Shown here piece by piece: positions 21,152-31,493 of a stretch of 64,000 nt of DNA. Location: NCBI RefSeq assembly GCF_021560015.1, contig NZ_CP073588.1, forward strand, positions 2,728,001 through 2,792,000. Reading direction: 5' to 3'. The position numbers and the translations under genes were made by a program. The DNA comes from Shewanella vesiculosa (GTDB lineage Bacteria > Pseudomonadota > Gammaproteobacteria > Enterobacterales > Shewanellaceae). Under the pieces are notes generated by a model. It was not told the DNA's origin, did no database searches, and saw nothing but the letters and a program-made list of their open reading frames with translations. Each line of letters opens with the position of its first letter. Positions within the stretch are counted from its first letter, which is position 1.

Positions 21152-22079
21152 GTGGTCGAGAAAGCCGAATTTTCTTCTGATTTATATCATCCTAAACACT
21201 GGCCTATGTGGTTTGGCGTCGGTTTAATGCGTTTAACTTTGCTATTACCTCTGTCTTGGCAAATGAAAATCGGCCGTGGTATTGGTCGATTAGTCATGAA
21301 AGTGGCAGCCGGAAGAACCCACACCGCTAAGCGTAATATCGATTTATGCTTTCCAGATATGAGCGATGCTGACAAACAGCAACTGCTTGAACGGACTTTT
21401 GAAGAAACCGGTAAAGCGGTATTTGACACCATTAACGCATGGTGGTGGTCAAATGAACGCGTGCAACAACACATGACCATTAAAGGCACTGAGCATGTTA
21501 GCCAAAGTTTAGACAATGGCAAAGGGGTGATTTTATTTGCAGTGCATTGTTTACCACTTGAAATGGGCGCGCGAATATTTGGCCAGTTTGCCCCGGGAAT
21601 TGGCGTGTATCGTCCACATAACAATCCGGTGATGGAATACTTACAAGTTAAAGGTCGCTTACGTTCAAACAAAGGCTTAGTGCCTAAACGTGACGTTCGG
21701 CAAATGATCCGCAGTTTGCGCAGTCCTGATGTTATTTGGTACACCGCCGATCAAGATTTTGGTCGTTCGAGCGCCGTATTTATCCCCTTTTTTGGCGTAC
21801 CCGATGCCGCCACAATTACAGGCGCAACGTCACTGGCAAGACTCGGTAAAGCCAATGTGGTGCCTTTTTTTTGTTGAACGTAATAGCGATGATAAAGGCT
21901 ATACCCTTGAAATCATGCCGCCTTTAGAGAATTTTCCTGGCGACAATGAAACAGACGACGCCATTCGTGGTAACCAGATTGTTGAACAGCTGATTAGCCG
22001 CAATAAAGCTCAATATATGTGGCTACATCGTCGTTTTAAAACTCGTCCAACCGAAGATACCCCATCGTTATATGACTGA
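21152..22079 (+). CDS. Lipid A late acyltransferase (LpxL/LpxM type), frameshifted
   Basis: This enzyme adds a secondary acyl chain to lipid A at the inner membrane. It has an N-terminal membrane segment (VGLMRLTLLLPLSW), the HX4E catalytic motif in HCLPLEMG, and conserved YRPHNNPVMEY and WYTADQDFG blocks. The first frame stops at 21877. The second frame carries the expected C-terminus (VERNSDDKGYTLEI ... WLHRRFKTRP). They join at a T8 run (21865-21872). With seven T it reads VVPFFVERNSDD and gives about 308 residues, the normal length. A GTG at 21152 with GAG upstream is preferred over the TTG at 21146. LpxL versus LpxM cannot be decided here. Confidence 0.9.
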
Positions 22080-22110
22080 TGTGAGTTAATTGAGTGAGAT
22101 GTTTGCTTAT

Positions 22111-22134
22111 AAAGCGCCTTTGGGCGCTTTTTTT
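22111..22134 (+). terminator. Rho-independent terminator after the lipid A acyltransferase gene
   Basis: AAAGCGCC (22111-22118) pairs with GGCGCTTT (22123-22130) over a 4-base loop, followed by a T-run to 22134. It lies 32 bases after the stop. Confidence 0.93.
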
Positions 22135-22432
22135 ATCGCCTCATTATGCCATGGGTTATCTCAAGGCCATCTAAATAACCGTACTTAGGCACAATGAGTG
22201 CTCCACCCCAGACAAATAACCCTCCAAGCATCTCACCCATAAAATCAATCTAGGTTTTGTCGTGCAGCTAAATAGGCTAAAAATCTTAACCCTCTCGAGT
22301 CAACGCTCACGTTTAGGGGACTAATATCGTGTGAGCAAACCGAACAATAATAACGATTAAAATATTCTTATTGAAACCGTTAAGACGACAGATTAGAGTT
22401 TAGCCAGTGTGTTTAGCTTTCTAAAGGATTAT
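22135..22432. other. Noncoding stretch
   Basis: About 300 bases without a gene lie between the terminator and the next start. No distinct element was recognised. The promoter for the oxidoreductase should lie near its end. Confidence 0.4.
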
Positions 22433-23108
22433 ATGATTGCAGCAATTATAGGTGCGACGGGGGTTAGTAGGTAATGCCTTGTTAACTCGCATCATTGAAA
22501 GTGAACAGTACAGTAAAGTCTTGGTCATTGGCCGTTCGGAACCAAATTTAGTAGAACACCAATTTGGTGAGCAAAAGGTGCAGTTTATTGGCTGCCAACT
22601 TGATGAGTTACATGAGCTTACCTTGGACGAAAAAGTTGATCATGCATTTTGCTGTTTGGGCACCACAATCAAACAAGCTGGCAGTGAAGAGGCCTTTATA
22701 CAAGTCGATAAATTAGCCGTAGTAGCGTTTGCGAAACTCTGCCAAGCACAAGCGAATCCTGCGCTTAAATTTATGGTGGTAACCGCATTGGGTGCGGACG
22801 CTAAATCAACTGTGTTTTATAATCGAATTAAAGGTGAAGTCGAGCAAGCACTGAAGGCATTATCTTTACCCGTTCTGAATATTTTTCAACCGAGCTTATT
22901 ATTAGGACCGCGAACGAATAGGCGTTTACTGGAAGATATTGGCCAAACCATTTTTGGTGGCCTATCATTTTTATTTATTGGACCTCTTCGTCAATATCAA
23001 CCCATTGATGCGCAAATGGTCGCAGAGTCGATGTATCAGGTCGCGTTAAAGCCTCAGGTCGCCCCTGCGACTCAGATCATCAATAATGCCATGATGCATC
23101 GTTATTAA
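22433..23108 (+). CDS. NAD(P)-binding Rossmann-fold protein (YbjT/HTATIP2-like), frameshifted near start
   Basis: This is a short-chain dehydrogenase-like nucleotide-binding protein of about 224 residues with unknown substrate. The true start is the ATG at 22433, preceded by AAAGGA. It reads MIAAIIGATG, then breaks at a G5 run (22459-22463). With four G it reads GATGLVGNALLTRII, the glycine-rich Rossmann motif of this family. Downstream, VVTALGADAKSTVFYNRIKGEVEQ carries the usual YNxxKGxxE motif, and NIFQPSLLLGPR matches the family. Without repair only a 218-residue ORF lacking the dinucleotide loop is seen. A small HTH gene follows about 100 bases later. Confidence 0.82.
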
Positions 23109-23212
23109 GACTACTCTCGACAACTAGGTACGTTTATGACAAGTTAATACACATGTTGTTCAATGTTAATAACGTAACGGGTAAAGATAACCATAACGTA
23201 AGGAGAATGAGC

Positions 23213-23383
23213 ATGAGTGATGATAACGATTTAACCTTAAATGAAGTCTGTGAAATACTCGACAAAAGCCCTACTACGATTAAGCGTTATGCTCGCGAAA
23301 ATTTACTGCTTACTGAACAAAACGGTAACGTACTTAGTTTTAGCAAAGCCGAGGTGATGCGTTTAGCATGTTCTGAACGATAA
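23213..23383 (+). CDS. Small helix-turn-helix protein (MerR/excisionase-like)
   Basis: This is a 56-residue protein. LTLNEVCEILDKSPTTIKRY is a MerR/excisionase-type helix-turn-helix, and LLLTEQNGNVLSFSKAEVMR is its wing. AAGGAG 7 bases before the ATG at 23213 fixes the start and excludes the in-frame upstream ATGs at 23153 and 23207. It likely binds DNA as a dimer or accessory factor. Genes it controls are unknown. It may be co-transcribed with the preceding Rossmann-fold gene and is followed by a terminator shared with nqrF. Confidence 0.75.
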   Translation: MSDDNDLTLNEVCEILDKSPTTIKRYARENLLLTEQNGNVLSFSKAEVMRLACSER

Positions 23384-23405
23384 TCCTTTGTTTACCTCTA
23401 TGACT

Positions 23406-23441
23406 AAAAATCCCCAAACTGTTAACAGTATGGGGATTTTT
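23406..23441. terminator. Bidirectional rho-independent terminator between the HTH gene and nqrF
   Basis: AAAAATCCCCA (23406-23416) pairs with TGGGGATTTTT (23431-23441). The interior carries a second palindrome, ACTGTTAACAGT. A- and T-tracts on both sides allow use by the convergent HTH gene and nqr operon. Confidence 0.92.
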
Positions 23442-23566
23442 ATTAGCGCGTTAATATGAGTACTCTGTGACTAACGAGATGGTGATTAACGAGTGGGTTA
23501 TTAAACCAGTCTTTTACGCCACAATCCTGCACAAGATTGCCCCATAAGGCACTCATCACACAACAA

Positions 23567-24784
23567 CTAATCGCCAAAGTCATCAAGTAAGATATTTTCC
23601 GACTCAACCCCTAAACTTTCTAGCATGGCTATCACTGATGCGTTCATAATCGGAGGGCCACACATATAAAATTCGCAGTCTTCTGGCGCTTTATGCTGCT
23701 TTAAGTAGTTTTCGAATAACACATTATGAATAAAGCCGGTATAACCCGTCCAGTTATCTTCAGGAAGTGGATCAGACAAAGCAACATGCCATACAAAGTT
23801 GTCGTTTTCAGCGGCTAGTTGATCAAAATCTTGCTGATAGAACACTTCACGAGTTGAACGAGCACCATACCAAAAGCTCATTTTGCGCTTAGTTTTGACA
23901 CTTTTTAGCTGATTAAAAATATGCGACCGCATCGGTGCCATACCAGCACCACCACCAACAAACACCATTTCAGCATCAGTTTCTTTGACAAAAAACTCAC
24001 CAAATGGGCCAGAAATGGTCACCTTATCGCCCGCTTTTAAATTAAAAATATACGACGACATTTTACCTGGTGCCATACCTGCTTTAGGCGGCGTTGCAAT
24101 ACGCACGTTTAGCATTATCATCCCCTTTTCATCGGGGTAATTGGCCATTGAATAAGCCCGTAATACGTCTTCATCAACGGTAGACACTAAATCAAACAAA
24201 CCGTACTTAACCCAGTCACCACGATACTCCTCTGGAATATCAAAATCGGCATAACGTACTTCATGAGCCGGTGCTTCAATTTGAATGTAGCCACCTGCTT
24301 TAAATAATACCTCTTCACCGTCGGGGATTTTTAATAACAGTTCTTTAATAAATGTCGCTTGGTTATTATTTGAAATAACCTCACATTGCCATTTTTTAAC
24401 CCCAAAAATTTCTTCATCAACCTCAAGATCCATGTCGGTTCGCACTGTGACTTGGCAAGCCAATCGGCAACCATCTTTGGCTTCTTTTTTAGTAATATGA
24501 TCAAGTTCAGTTGCTAAAATATCACCACCGCCTGATTTAACTTTCACGCGGCATTGGCCACAAGTACCACCACCACCGCAAGCCGATGGAATAAAAATAT
24601 TCTGCCCAGATAATGCGCCCAATAGCTTGTCACCCGCAGGAGTTCGTACACTTTTGCTGGCATCACCATTAATGCTGATAGTAATATCATCAGTGTTCAC
24701 TAACTTACTTTTGGCAGCTAAAATTACCACCACTAGCAAACTTACCACTATGGTAAACATGCCAATACCTATTGCCATTTCCAT
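23567..24784 (-). CDS. nqrF: Na+-translocating NADH:quinone reductase subunit F
   Basis: NqrF is the NADH dehydrogenase entry subunit. It has an N-terminal membrane helix (residues 1-25), a 2Fe-2S ferredoxin domain with [14 protein letters not shown] and a later C in RLACQV, then FAD-binding RAYSMANYP and NADH-binding [14 protein letters not shown]. The C-terminus ends [13 protein letters not shown]. At 405 residues it is full length. It is the last gene of the nqrABCDEF operon, 24 bases after nqrE. Confidence 0.98.
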   Translation of the reverse strand: MEMAIGIGMFTIVVSLLVVVILAAKSKLVNTDDITISINGDASKSVRTPAGDKLLGALSGQNIFIPSACGGGGTCGQCRVKVKSGGGDILATELDHITKKEAKDGCRLACQVTVRTDMDLEVDEEIFGVKKWQCEVISNNNQATFIKELLLKIPDGEEVLFKAGGYIQIEAPAHEVRYADFDIPEEYRGDWVKYGLFDLVSTVDEDVLRAYSMANYPDEKGMIMLNVRIATPPKAGMAPGKMSSYIFNLKAGDKVTISGPFGEFFVKETDAEMVFVGGGAGMAPMRSHIFNQLKSVKTKRKMSFWYGARSTREVFYQQDFDQLAAENDNFVWHVALSDPLPEDNWTGYTGFIHNVLFENYLKQHKAPEDCEFYMCGPPIMNASVIAMLESLGVESENILLDDFGD

Positions 24785-24808
24785 TAAATAACCCTTCTCT
24801 TTACTGCG

Positions 24809-25417
24809 TTATAACGTAATGCCCGCAAATGACATAAAGCCCAGAGCCATCAAGCCGGTGGTAATAAAGGTGATACCAATACCTTGTAACCCATCAGGAA
24901 TAGCATGAAACTTCATTCGCTCACGCAATCCCGCTAATAACACAATCGCCATCGCCCAACCCACAGCTGAACCCGCCGCAAATACCACAGACTCAGTAAA
25001 GTTATAGTCACGGTTAGCCATAAAAATGACCCCAGCGAAAATGGCACAATTCACCGTTAATAACGGCAAAAAGATCCCCAATGACTGATATAACGTTGGA
25101 ATATAACGGTCTAAAAACATTTCTAAAATTTGCACCAATGCAGCGATTACCCCAATAAAGGTAATCAACTGTAAGTAGCTTAAATTCAGCTCAGGAAACC
25201 CAGCCCAAGCTAATGCGCCTGGGGCTAAGATATTGACGTAGATAATTTGGTTTAATGGCACTGCCAGCACCATGACCACAATCACTGCAACGCCTAAACC
25301 AAATGCAGTAGAAACCTTTTTCGACACGGCTAAAAAAGTGCACATACCCAAGAAAAATGACAGCGCCATATTGTCGATAAACGCCGCTTGGATAAATAAA
25401 TTAAGATAGTGTTCCAT
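24809..25417 (-). CDS. nqrE: Na+-translocating NADH:quinone reductase subunit E
   Basis: NqrE is an integral membrane subunit of the sodium pump with six transmembrane helices. Together with NqrD it forms the symmetrical pair carrying an intramembrane iron centre. Typical sequences are [21 protein letters not shown], containing the conserved cysteine, and [14 protein letters not shown] with the second. At 202 residues it is full length. It lies 9 bases after nqrD. Confidence 0.97.
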   Translation of the reverse strand: MEHYLNLFIQAAFIDNMALSFFLGMCTFLAVSKKVSTAFGLGVAVIVVMVLAVPLNQIIYVNILAPGALAWAGFPELNLSYLQLITFIGVIAALVQILEMFLDRYIPTLYQSLGIFLPLLTVNCAIFAGVIFMANRDYNFTESVVFAAGSAVGWAMAIVLLAGLRERMKFHAIPDGLQGIGITFITTGLMALGFMSFAGITL

Positions 25418-25426
25418 GCTGTTTCC

Positions 25427-26047
25427 TTATCCGCGCTTACGCTGAATGATTTTAATGACCCAAATCATCACGCCAATTAAAAAGAACGCGCTGGGTGGTA
25501 AAGTGAACATCTCATTAGCAAGATACCAACCGCCATTTTCAATAGTGGTAAATATGCTGTGACCAAACAAACTGCCACGACCCAGAAGCTCACGAATAAA
25601 CGCTACTCCCATTAAAATTAAGCCATAACCCAAGGCATTGCCCAAGGCATCAAATACGGCTAAGTGAGGAGGATGTTTCATGGCAAAGGCTTCAGCGCGG
25701 CCCATAATGATACAATTAGTGATGATCAAACTGACAAACACCGACAGCTGTTTTGACAATTCATACGCCACATCTTGTAACACCATATCGACAATAATCA
25801 CCAACGAGGCAATCACCGTCATTTGCGCAATGATCCGTACACTATTAGGAATAAAATTGCGGATACTGGAGATAATCAAGTTAGAAAATACCAACACAAA
25901 GGTCACAGCAAGTGTCATGACGAATGCGGTTTGCATCGAATTACTGACCGCTAAAGCCGAACAGACACCTAATACCTGCATTGCCACTGGATTATTAGCA
26001 AAAATAGGTGATGTCAGGATCTCGCGAGTTGAAGTGGTATTACTCAT
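25427..26047 (-). CDS. nqrD: Na+-translocating NADH:quinone reductase subunit D
   Basis: NqrD is a six-helix membrane subunit paired with NqrE. It contains the matching cysteine-bearing sequences [20 protein letters not shown] and [17 protein letters not shown], both typical of the family. At 206 residues it is full length. It lies directly after nqrC and 9 bases before nqrE. Confidence 0.97.
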   Translation of the reverse strand: MSNTTSTREILTSPIFANNPVAMQVLGVCSALAVSNSMQTAFVMTLAVTFVLVFSNLIISSIRNFIPNSVRIIAQMTVIASLVIIVDMVLQDVAYELSKQLSVFVSLIITNCIIMGRAEAFAMKHPPHLAVFDALGNALGYGLILMGVAFIRELLGRGSLFGHSIFTTIENGGWYLANEMFTLPPSAFFLIGVMIWVIKIIQRKRG

Positions 26048-26816
26048 TTACTTACCCTCCGCAGCTAACGTGTGTAGATAGGTTTGGTATCCTTCTACGC
26101 CAAACCAAAACTCGACTAAGCGCTGAATGCCAACACCTGAACGAGTAGCACCACTTACGCCATCAATACCGTGAATGTCACCGTCTTTGGCGCCGCCTTT
26201 AATCACTTTAATGGCAATTTTACCTTTATCATCAAATAGCTTTTTACCTTGCCACAAAGCTAACCACTGTGGGTCGGTAATGAAATCTGCAATACCAGGG
26301 GTTTCACCATGTTCATAAAACACGATATTTTCGATAGTGTTTAAGTCGGGTTTTTATCGCCATATAACCGTAAATAATCGACCATAAACCTTTGCCATAA
26401 ATCGGCATAACAATGCTGGCAAGTTGACCATTAGTGTCATACACCTCAAAAATACGAATGTCAGTCGCCATGGTTTTAATTTTGGCGATATCCTTTTTCG
26501 GCTTGATAGACGTTTCTGGGTTAATCGATGCCATGCGTTCGTCAAAATCTAGTAAATTGGCTTTTTCAGTGACCTTGCCGGTCGCTAAGTTAACCATCTT
26601 AGGTTTCACTCGTTGAGCAAATAATTCACTAAAGTCACCTTGGCTAATGTCGATATCTGCTGCCGTTAACACAAACTGCTGCACTTCTTCACGCTTTTTA
26701 GCCAACTTACGCTCTTTTAAGATCTCAACGGTACCTGTGATCATAAATGAGCAAACTAGGCTTAAAATGATAATAAAAACCATTGTTCCAGCGATGCTAT
26801 CTTTCTTAAAGGCCAT
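26048..26816 (-). CDS. nqrC: Na+-translocating NADH:quinone reductase subunit C, frameshifted
   Basis: NqrC carries a covalent FMN on a threonine and one membrane helix. The N-terminal half (residues 1-150, with helix TMVFIIILSLVCSFMITG) and the C-terminal half lie in different frames. The latter contains DGVSGATRSG, the SGAT flavinylation motif. They join at T5 (26351-26355, A on the coding strand). With four A the coding strand reads AIKPDLNTIENIVFYEHGE and yields about 255 residues, equal to the family norm. The start overlaps nqrB by 11 bases. If the frameshift were real, the whole pump would be inactive, so an error is more likely. Confidence 0.95.
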
Positions 26817-28020
26817 GACGTTTTAGTCTCCGTTTAATATTGGCACGTGCGACTAAGTAGTCGAATAACGGTGCCCATAAATTAGTAAACAAAATAGCCA
26901 ACATAATGCCCTCGGGCATTTTTGTATTCAGTAAGCGAATAATAATGGTCATAAAACCAATCATAAAACCATAAGCAAACTTGGCTTTACGGGTATATGA
27001 TGCCGTTACTGGATCGGTGGCCATAAACATCATTCCCAATGCAAAACCACCAGTGACTAAGTGCCATGTCCACGGCATTGCCGCCATCGGATTTCGGCTA
27101 GAACCAAAGTAGTTAAACAGCACCACGGTAATGATCATTCCCAGCATCACACCAGCTACCACACGCCAATCAGCTACGCGAGTCAGTAATAAAATACCAC
27201 CACCAATTAAAATGGCTAAGGTACTGGTTTCACCAACTGCACCTGGAGTAAAGCCTAAAAAGGCATTCCACCAGCTGGTGTCGGTCAACACACTAAACCA
27301 ACTCACATCGATAAAGCTTAATTTTTTTGCCGCGGTAAGGGTTAATGTGGTGGCACCAGAAAAGCCATCAACGGCCACAAACTGACCTAACGCCACCACC
27401 TCTGTTGGATATGCAAAATAAATAAACGCATAGCCTGCTAACGCAGGGTTTAAAAAGTTATACCCCATGCCACCAAACATTTCTTTGGCCACGACCACCC
27501 CAAAACTAAGACCTAAAGCCACAATCCATAAAGGTGTTGATATCGGTAAAATGAGTGAGAACAATAACGCAGTGATAAAGAAGCCTTCGTGGAGTTCTTG
27601 GCGGCGCACTTTGGCAAACACCACTTCCCACATCAAACTGACCACCAACGCCGTTAAGTAAAATGGCACATAAAAACTGGCACCATAGGCGAACAAACTG
27701 ATCAAGCCTGCGCTTTCTGTGAGTGGGCCGAACAATAAGTTATAAAAGGCAAGTTGCCATACATCCGGCTGTGTTGCCCCGGCAATAATAGCCATTTGAG
27801 CTTGCAGGCCAATGTTGTACATACCCACTAACATGGCAGGGAATAAACACATGCCCACAATGTGCATAGTACGTTTAACATCAATAGCATCACGAATATG
27901 CACATCACCTTTGGTGCTGCGGCCATTGGCGATCCACAACGATCGTAAATAGCTGCGCATCGAGTCGCCATGAGCGTAATAGCTGTCTTGTTTGCTGGGC
28001 TTTTTCTGTTGCTGACTCAT
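26806..28020 (-). CDS. nqrB: Na+-translocating NADH:quinone reductase subunit B
   Basis: NqrB is the large membrane subunit holding a covalent FMN and riboflavin. The FMN-attachment motif SGATT is present in VDGFSGATTLTLT. About ten membrane helices are visible, with family segments LFGPLTESAGLISLFAYGA and MGYNFLNPALAGYAF. The in-frame ATG at 28050 is inside nqrA. The ATG at 28020 (MSQQQKKPS) overlaps the nqrA stop by one base as TAATG and has GAAGG upstream, so it is chosen. Length 404 is normal. Confidence 0.96.
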   Translation of the reverse strand: MSQQQKKPSKQDSYYAHGDSMRSYLRSLWIANGRSTKGDVHIRDAIDVKRTMHIVGMCLFPAMLVGMYNIGLQAQMAIIAGATQPDVWQLAFYNLLFGPLTESAGLISLFAYGASFYVPFYLTALVVSLMWEVVFAKVRRQELHEGFFITALLFSLILPISTPLWIVALGLSFGVVVAKEMFGGMGYNFLNPALAGYAFIYFAYPTEVVALGQFVAVDGFSGATTLTLTAAKKLSFIDVSWFSVLTDTSWWNAFLGFTPGAVGETSTLAILIGGGILLLTRVADWRVVAGVMLGMIITVVLFNYFGSSRNPMAAMPWTWHLVTGGFALGMMFMATDPVTASYTRKAKFAYGFMIGFMTIIIRLLNTKMPEGIMLAILFTNLWAPLFDYLVARANIKRRLKRHGL

Positions 28021-29399
28021 TAACCTTCCCTCTCGATAATATCTAGGCAAGCACGAAGTTCTTTGCCAAAATCATATTTTCCTGGGCACACAAAGGTACA
28101 CAAGGCTAAGTCTTCTTCGTCGAGTTCTAATGCGCCAAGCAATTGCGCTTCATCGGTATCTCGCACCACTAAATCGCGTACTAATAAGATGGGTAAAATA
28201 TCTAATGGCATTACGCGGGCGAGTTGGCCATAGGCCATCATTGCGCGCGGAGATCCACCAGCATGGGTGGTAAAATCGAAGAGTTTTTTGGTATGACTAA
28301 AACCTGACATCATGATGCCGGTAAGCGAAAACTTACTGCTATCATGGCGAACCCAAGGCAACAATTCTTGACGTTCATTTTCAGTCAAGACACTGATTTG
28401 ATTATGGAATCGGCCAAGATAATCATAAACGTCTACCGCGGTATGGCCAGACAACACTGAACCCGACACTATCCGTGATTGTTGTTGATTAATTTCATCT
28501 GTAACCCATTCACTGAGTTTGGCGCCCATTTGGGTGCGCACTAGTCGTGGTTTTAACACGTTAGGGCCAGCTAATGCCACGATGCGATCGGTATACAGCT
28601 CGCCAGTTAAAAACAGTTTTCCAAAGGCGATCACGTCTTGATAACCCACATGCCATACTTGGCGTTCAATACTGGCGGGTAACAAATAATGAATGTGGGT
28701 GCCGACTAATCCGGCCGGATGCACGCCGTTAAAGCGGTGCACACTCACTTTTGATAAGTCGTATTCGCTAGCTGCATCAGCTAATAATGAGGCACCATCG
28801 TCTTGGCATAAATACACTTGACCGCTTGTCAAAAACGTTAAGGCAAATAATCCAGCTTGAAAAGCCTGTGCTTGAGTGGCAATGATGACCCGTGGGTCTG
28901 GCGCCAGAGGATTAGTATCAACAGCGGTAACAAATATACCAGCAGGAGCGACATCTAATTGAGGTACGCGAGAAAAAGGACGTGTCCGCAACGCGGTCCA
29001 TAAACCACTGCGAACTAAACCGTCTTTAACGGTTTGATTTGATAGCGCATGAATATCTACTGATCCAAGAATAATGGCAGGATCTTGCTTAGCATCGCAA
29101 TCAATCACCACCGACTGCAGCACGCGACGGTCTCCGCGATTAATCGCGCAAACAACTCCGCTTGCAGGCGCGGTAAATAATACGCCAGGGGTTTTCTTGT
29201 CTTCAAACAGCACTTGGCCTTTGACGACCTTATCGCCGACTTCAACCAACATCGTTGGTTTTAAACCCACATATTCCTCACCAATTAACGCAACTTGGGT
29301 CGTTTTAGGGGCGTCATCGATTTGCTGCAGCGGTTCTCCAGCAATCGGGATATCAAGTCCGCGCTTAATAGTTATTACTGGATTGGTAACACCAGCCAT
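28020..29399 (-). CDS. nqrA: Na+-translocating NADH:quinone reductase subunit A
   Basis: NqrA is the soluble cytoplasmic subunit that participates in ubiquinone reduction. It begins ITIKRGLDIPIAGEP, as in Vibrio NqrA, and contains GVLFTAPASGVVCAINRGD, VGTHIHYLLPA and the C-terminal FVCPGKYDFG, all family signatures. The ATG at 29399 (MAGVTN) has GGTGA 5 bases upstream and is preferred to the ATG at 29411. It is the first gene of the operon, so the promoter lies in the preceding 350 bases. Confidence 0.96.
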   Translation of the reverse strand: MAGVTNPVITIKRGLDIPIAGEPLQQIDDAPKTTQVALIGEEYVGLKPTMLVEVGDKVVKGQVLFEDKKTPGVLFTAPASGVVCAINRGDRRVLQSVVIDCDAKQDPAIILGSVDIHALSNQTVKDGLVRSGLWTALRTRPFSRVPQLDVAPAGIFVTAVDTNPLAPDPRVIIATQAQAFQAGLFALTFLTSGQVYLCQDDGASLLADAASEYDLSKVSVHRFNGVHPAGLVGTHIHYLLPASIERQVWHVGYQDVIAFGKLFLTGELYTDRIVALAGPNVLKPRLVRTQMGAKLSEWVTDEINQQQSRIVSGSVLSGHTAVDVYDYLGRFHNQISVLTENERQELLPWVRHDSSKFSLTGIMMSGFSHTKKLFDFTTHAGGSPRAMMAYGQLARVMPLDILPILLVRDLVVRDTDEAQLLGALELDEEDLALCTFVCPGKYDFGKELRACLDIIEREG

Positions 29400-29762
29400 C
29401 ACATTCACCATCTAAAAATATTCGATAGCTAATGTTATATGTTTGCAACTACTAATATAGTAACTAAGATCACACTCCGGGCGAGGACTGTAATTTTGAA
29501 ACATAACTGAATAGCAAAAATGTGAACCCGGTCAATTTATCATTCAGGATAAAACAATTTATGTAATTTTAATGTCAAAATGGTTTGTACATTCAAACTT
29601 GGTCACGCGGCTTGGTGGCCACAATCCTAGGCACAAATACTCACCTTAAATCTATGATCAATTAAGGTATTCCCCTTAACATATCCGCGCAAAACACCAG
29701 TAAAATGAAAGAGTATAGTGAATGCCGGATAACATTTAAGCCCAACAATAACCTTACATGAA
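29400..29762. other. Intergenic region upstream of nqrA and downstream of cydC
   Basis: These 360 bases must hold the nqr operon promoter and any cydC terminator. No confident -35/-10 pair or hairpin with T-tract could be assigned. Confidence 0.4.
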
Positions 29763-31493
29763 TCAGTTAGATTGCCGTATCAATCGGCCTTGTTCTAACA
29801 GGTACACGGCATCCATTTGCTCTAAAGCCGTTAAACGGTGGCTGATCATTAATAGCGTTTTGTGCTGAGCAAAATCGAGTAACACTTTAAGAATGTCACG
29901 CTCAGTTCGTTTATCAAGTCCTTCTGTCGGCTCATCTAGCAGTAACAAAGGAGCATCACGTAATAGTGCTCGAGCTACGCCAATTCTGCGCTGTTCGCCA
30001 CCGGATAATTGCCGGCCGCCTTCACCTATCCAGCAATCTAATGGTGTATCACCTTGCAATAAGGTTTGCAGGCCCACTTTATCTAATACTTCAATAAAAC
30101 GTTGATCATGGGCTTTTTTGGCTTCGCCTTGTAAGTACGGCAACGCCAAAGCTAAATTGTCACGTAACGTACCGGAAAACAGATAAATACGTTGGCTTAC
30201 AACAGTCATTGCTGCCCGTAAATTAATATCGCTATAGTCACTTATTGGTTGACCATCAAGCGTAATCGCTCCCTGCTGCGCCGCCCAATCACGGGTAATC
30301 AATCCCAATAAACTTGATTTACCACACCCTGTAGGGCCCAAAATAGCAACTTTCTCACCGGCATGAATGGTCAAATCTAAACCTTGCAACACCGGAGAAT
30401 GGCTATGATAACCAAAGTGAATATCAGTGATCTGCAAGGCCCCATAATAGGCTTGCAAATCACTATTAAGATTAAATACTACACTAGGTGTTTGCTCAGT
30501 AATTTCAGTCACCCGTCGCGCGGCAAGTACTGTGCTTGATAAATGTTGAAATGCACCCGCTATCGGCATCATCATTTCAAGGCTAGCCATAGTGGCAAAT
30601 ACCATAAGCGCCATCAAAGGTCCTGGAGGCGAGATCTCACCCACACCTTGACCGGCAAAATACAACATAAGCACAACGGCAGTGCCATTGATTAATATCA
30701 ATAACGCTTGGCTTAAGCCAGTGATATTGGCCATCGTCGTTTGCTGGCTAAATAAACTGTGCTGTGCTTGCTCAAGCTTAGCCAAATAGCGCTGATTAGC
30801 GCCAAATATACTTAGCTCAGCTTGCCCCTGAATAACATCAAGCAACTCTATTCGATATTGCCTTTGTGCCTGCATTAGTACTTGTCCTGGTGCCTTACCT
30901 AAATAATAAAATACCAGTGGTAAGATAAGCCAAGCGGCCAGTAATAAGGCACATAAACTTAAGGCTAAATGGCTATCAAACCATCCAAGAAATACCAACA
31001 AAGTGCCAATCATCATCAAGGACGCGGCCATTGGAGTGAGCAGGCGTAAATAGAGGTGATCTAAGGTATCAATATCCGCCACTAAACGATTGAGTAAATC
31101 TCCGCGGCGTAAACCTTGTAAGTTAGCCGCACTCAAAGGCAACAATTTATTCCATGCCCAAACACGCAATTGGGTCAACAATTTAAAGGTTGCTTCATGG
31201 GTGGCTAAGCGCTCACCATAACGGCTTGCCGTGCGGGCGATAGAGAAAAATCGCACCCCTCCGGCAGGAGTAAAAAAGTTAAACGTTTGCGCGGTTACTA
31301 CCGTCAACCCCGCTACAGCACTGGCAGATAAAAACCAGCCAGATAATGACAATAAACCAATCCCCGTCAGTAAAGTGATAAATGTGAGTAACAGTCCGAC
31401 TAACATCATCAACCACTGGCGGCGAAACAAAGAAACAAAAGGGCGTAATACTTGGATAATACTGCGCGGGGTGGCGTCAACGGGTTGCGACAT
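29763..31493 (-). CDS. cydC: ABC exporter subunit CydC (cysteine/glutathione, cytochrome bd assembly)
   Basis: CydC forms with CydD the heterodimeric ABC transporter that exports reduced thiols (glutathione, cysteine) to the periplasm and is needed for cytochrome bd assembly. It has six membrane helices at residues about 20-310, then a nucleotide-binding domain with Walker A GPTGCGKSSLLG, signature LSGGEQRRIGVARALL and Walker B LLLLDEPTEGL. The ATG at 31493 with AGGAGG upstream overlaps the cydD stop by one base. Length 576. The cydAB genes are not in the window. Confidence 0.94.
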   Translation of the reverse strand: MSQPVDATPRSIIQVLRPFVSLFRRQWLMMLVGLLLTFITLLTGIGLLSLSGWFLSASAVAGLTVVTAQTFNFFTPAGGVRFFSIARTASRYGERLATHEATFKLLTQLRVWAWNKLLPLSAANLQGLRRGDLLNRLVADIDTLDHLYLRLLTPMAASLMMIGTLLVFLGWFDSHLALSLCALLLAAWLILPLVFYYLGKAPGQVLMQAQRQYRIELLDVIQGQAELSIFGANQRYLAKLEQAQHSLFSQQTTMANITGLSQALLILINGTAVVLMLYFAGQGVGEISPPGPLMALMVFATMASLEMMMPIAGAFQHLSSTVLAARRVTEITEQTPSVVFNLNSDLQAYYGALQITDIHFGYHSHSPVLQGLDLTIHAGEKVAILGPTGCGKSSLLGLITRDWAAQQGAITLDGQPISDYSDINLRAAMTVVSQRIYLFSGTLRDNLALALPYLQGEAKKAHDQRFIEVLDKVGLQTLLQGDTPLDCWIGEGGRQLSGGEQRRIGVARALLRDAPLLLLDEPTEGLDKRTERDILKVLLDFAQHKTLLMISHRLTALEQMDAVYLLEQGRLIRQSN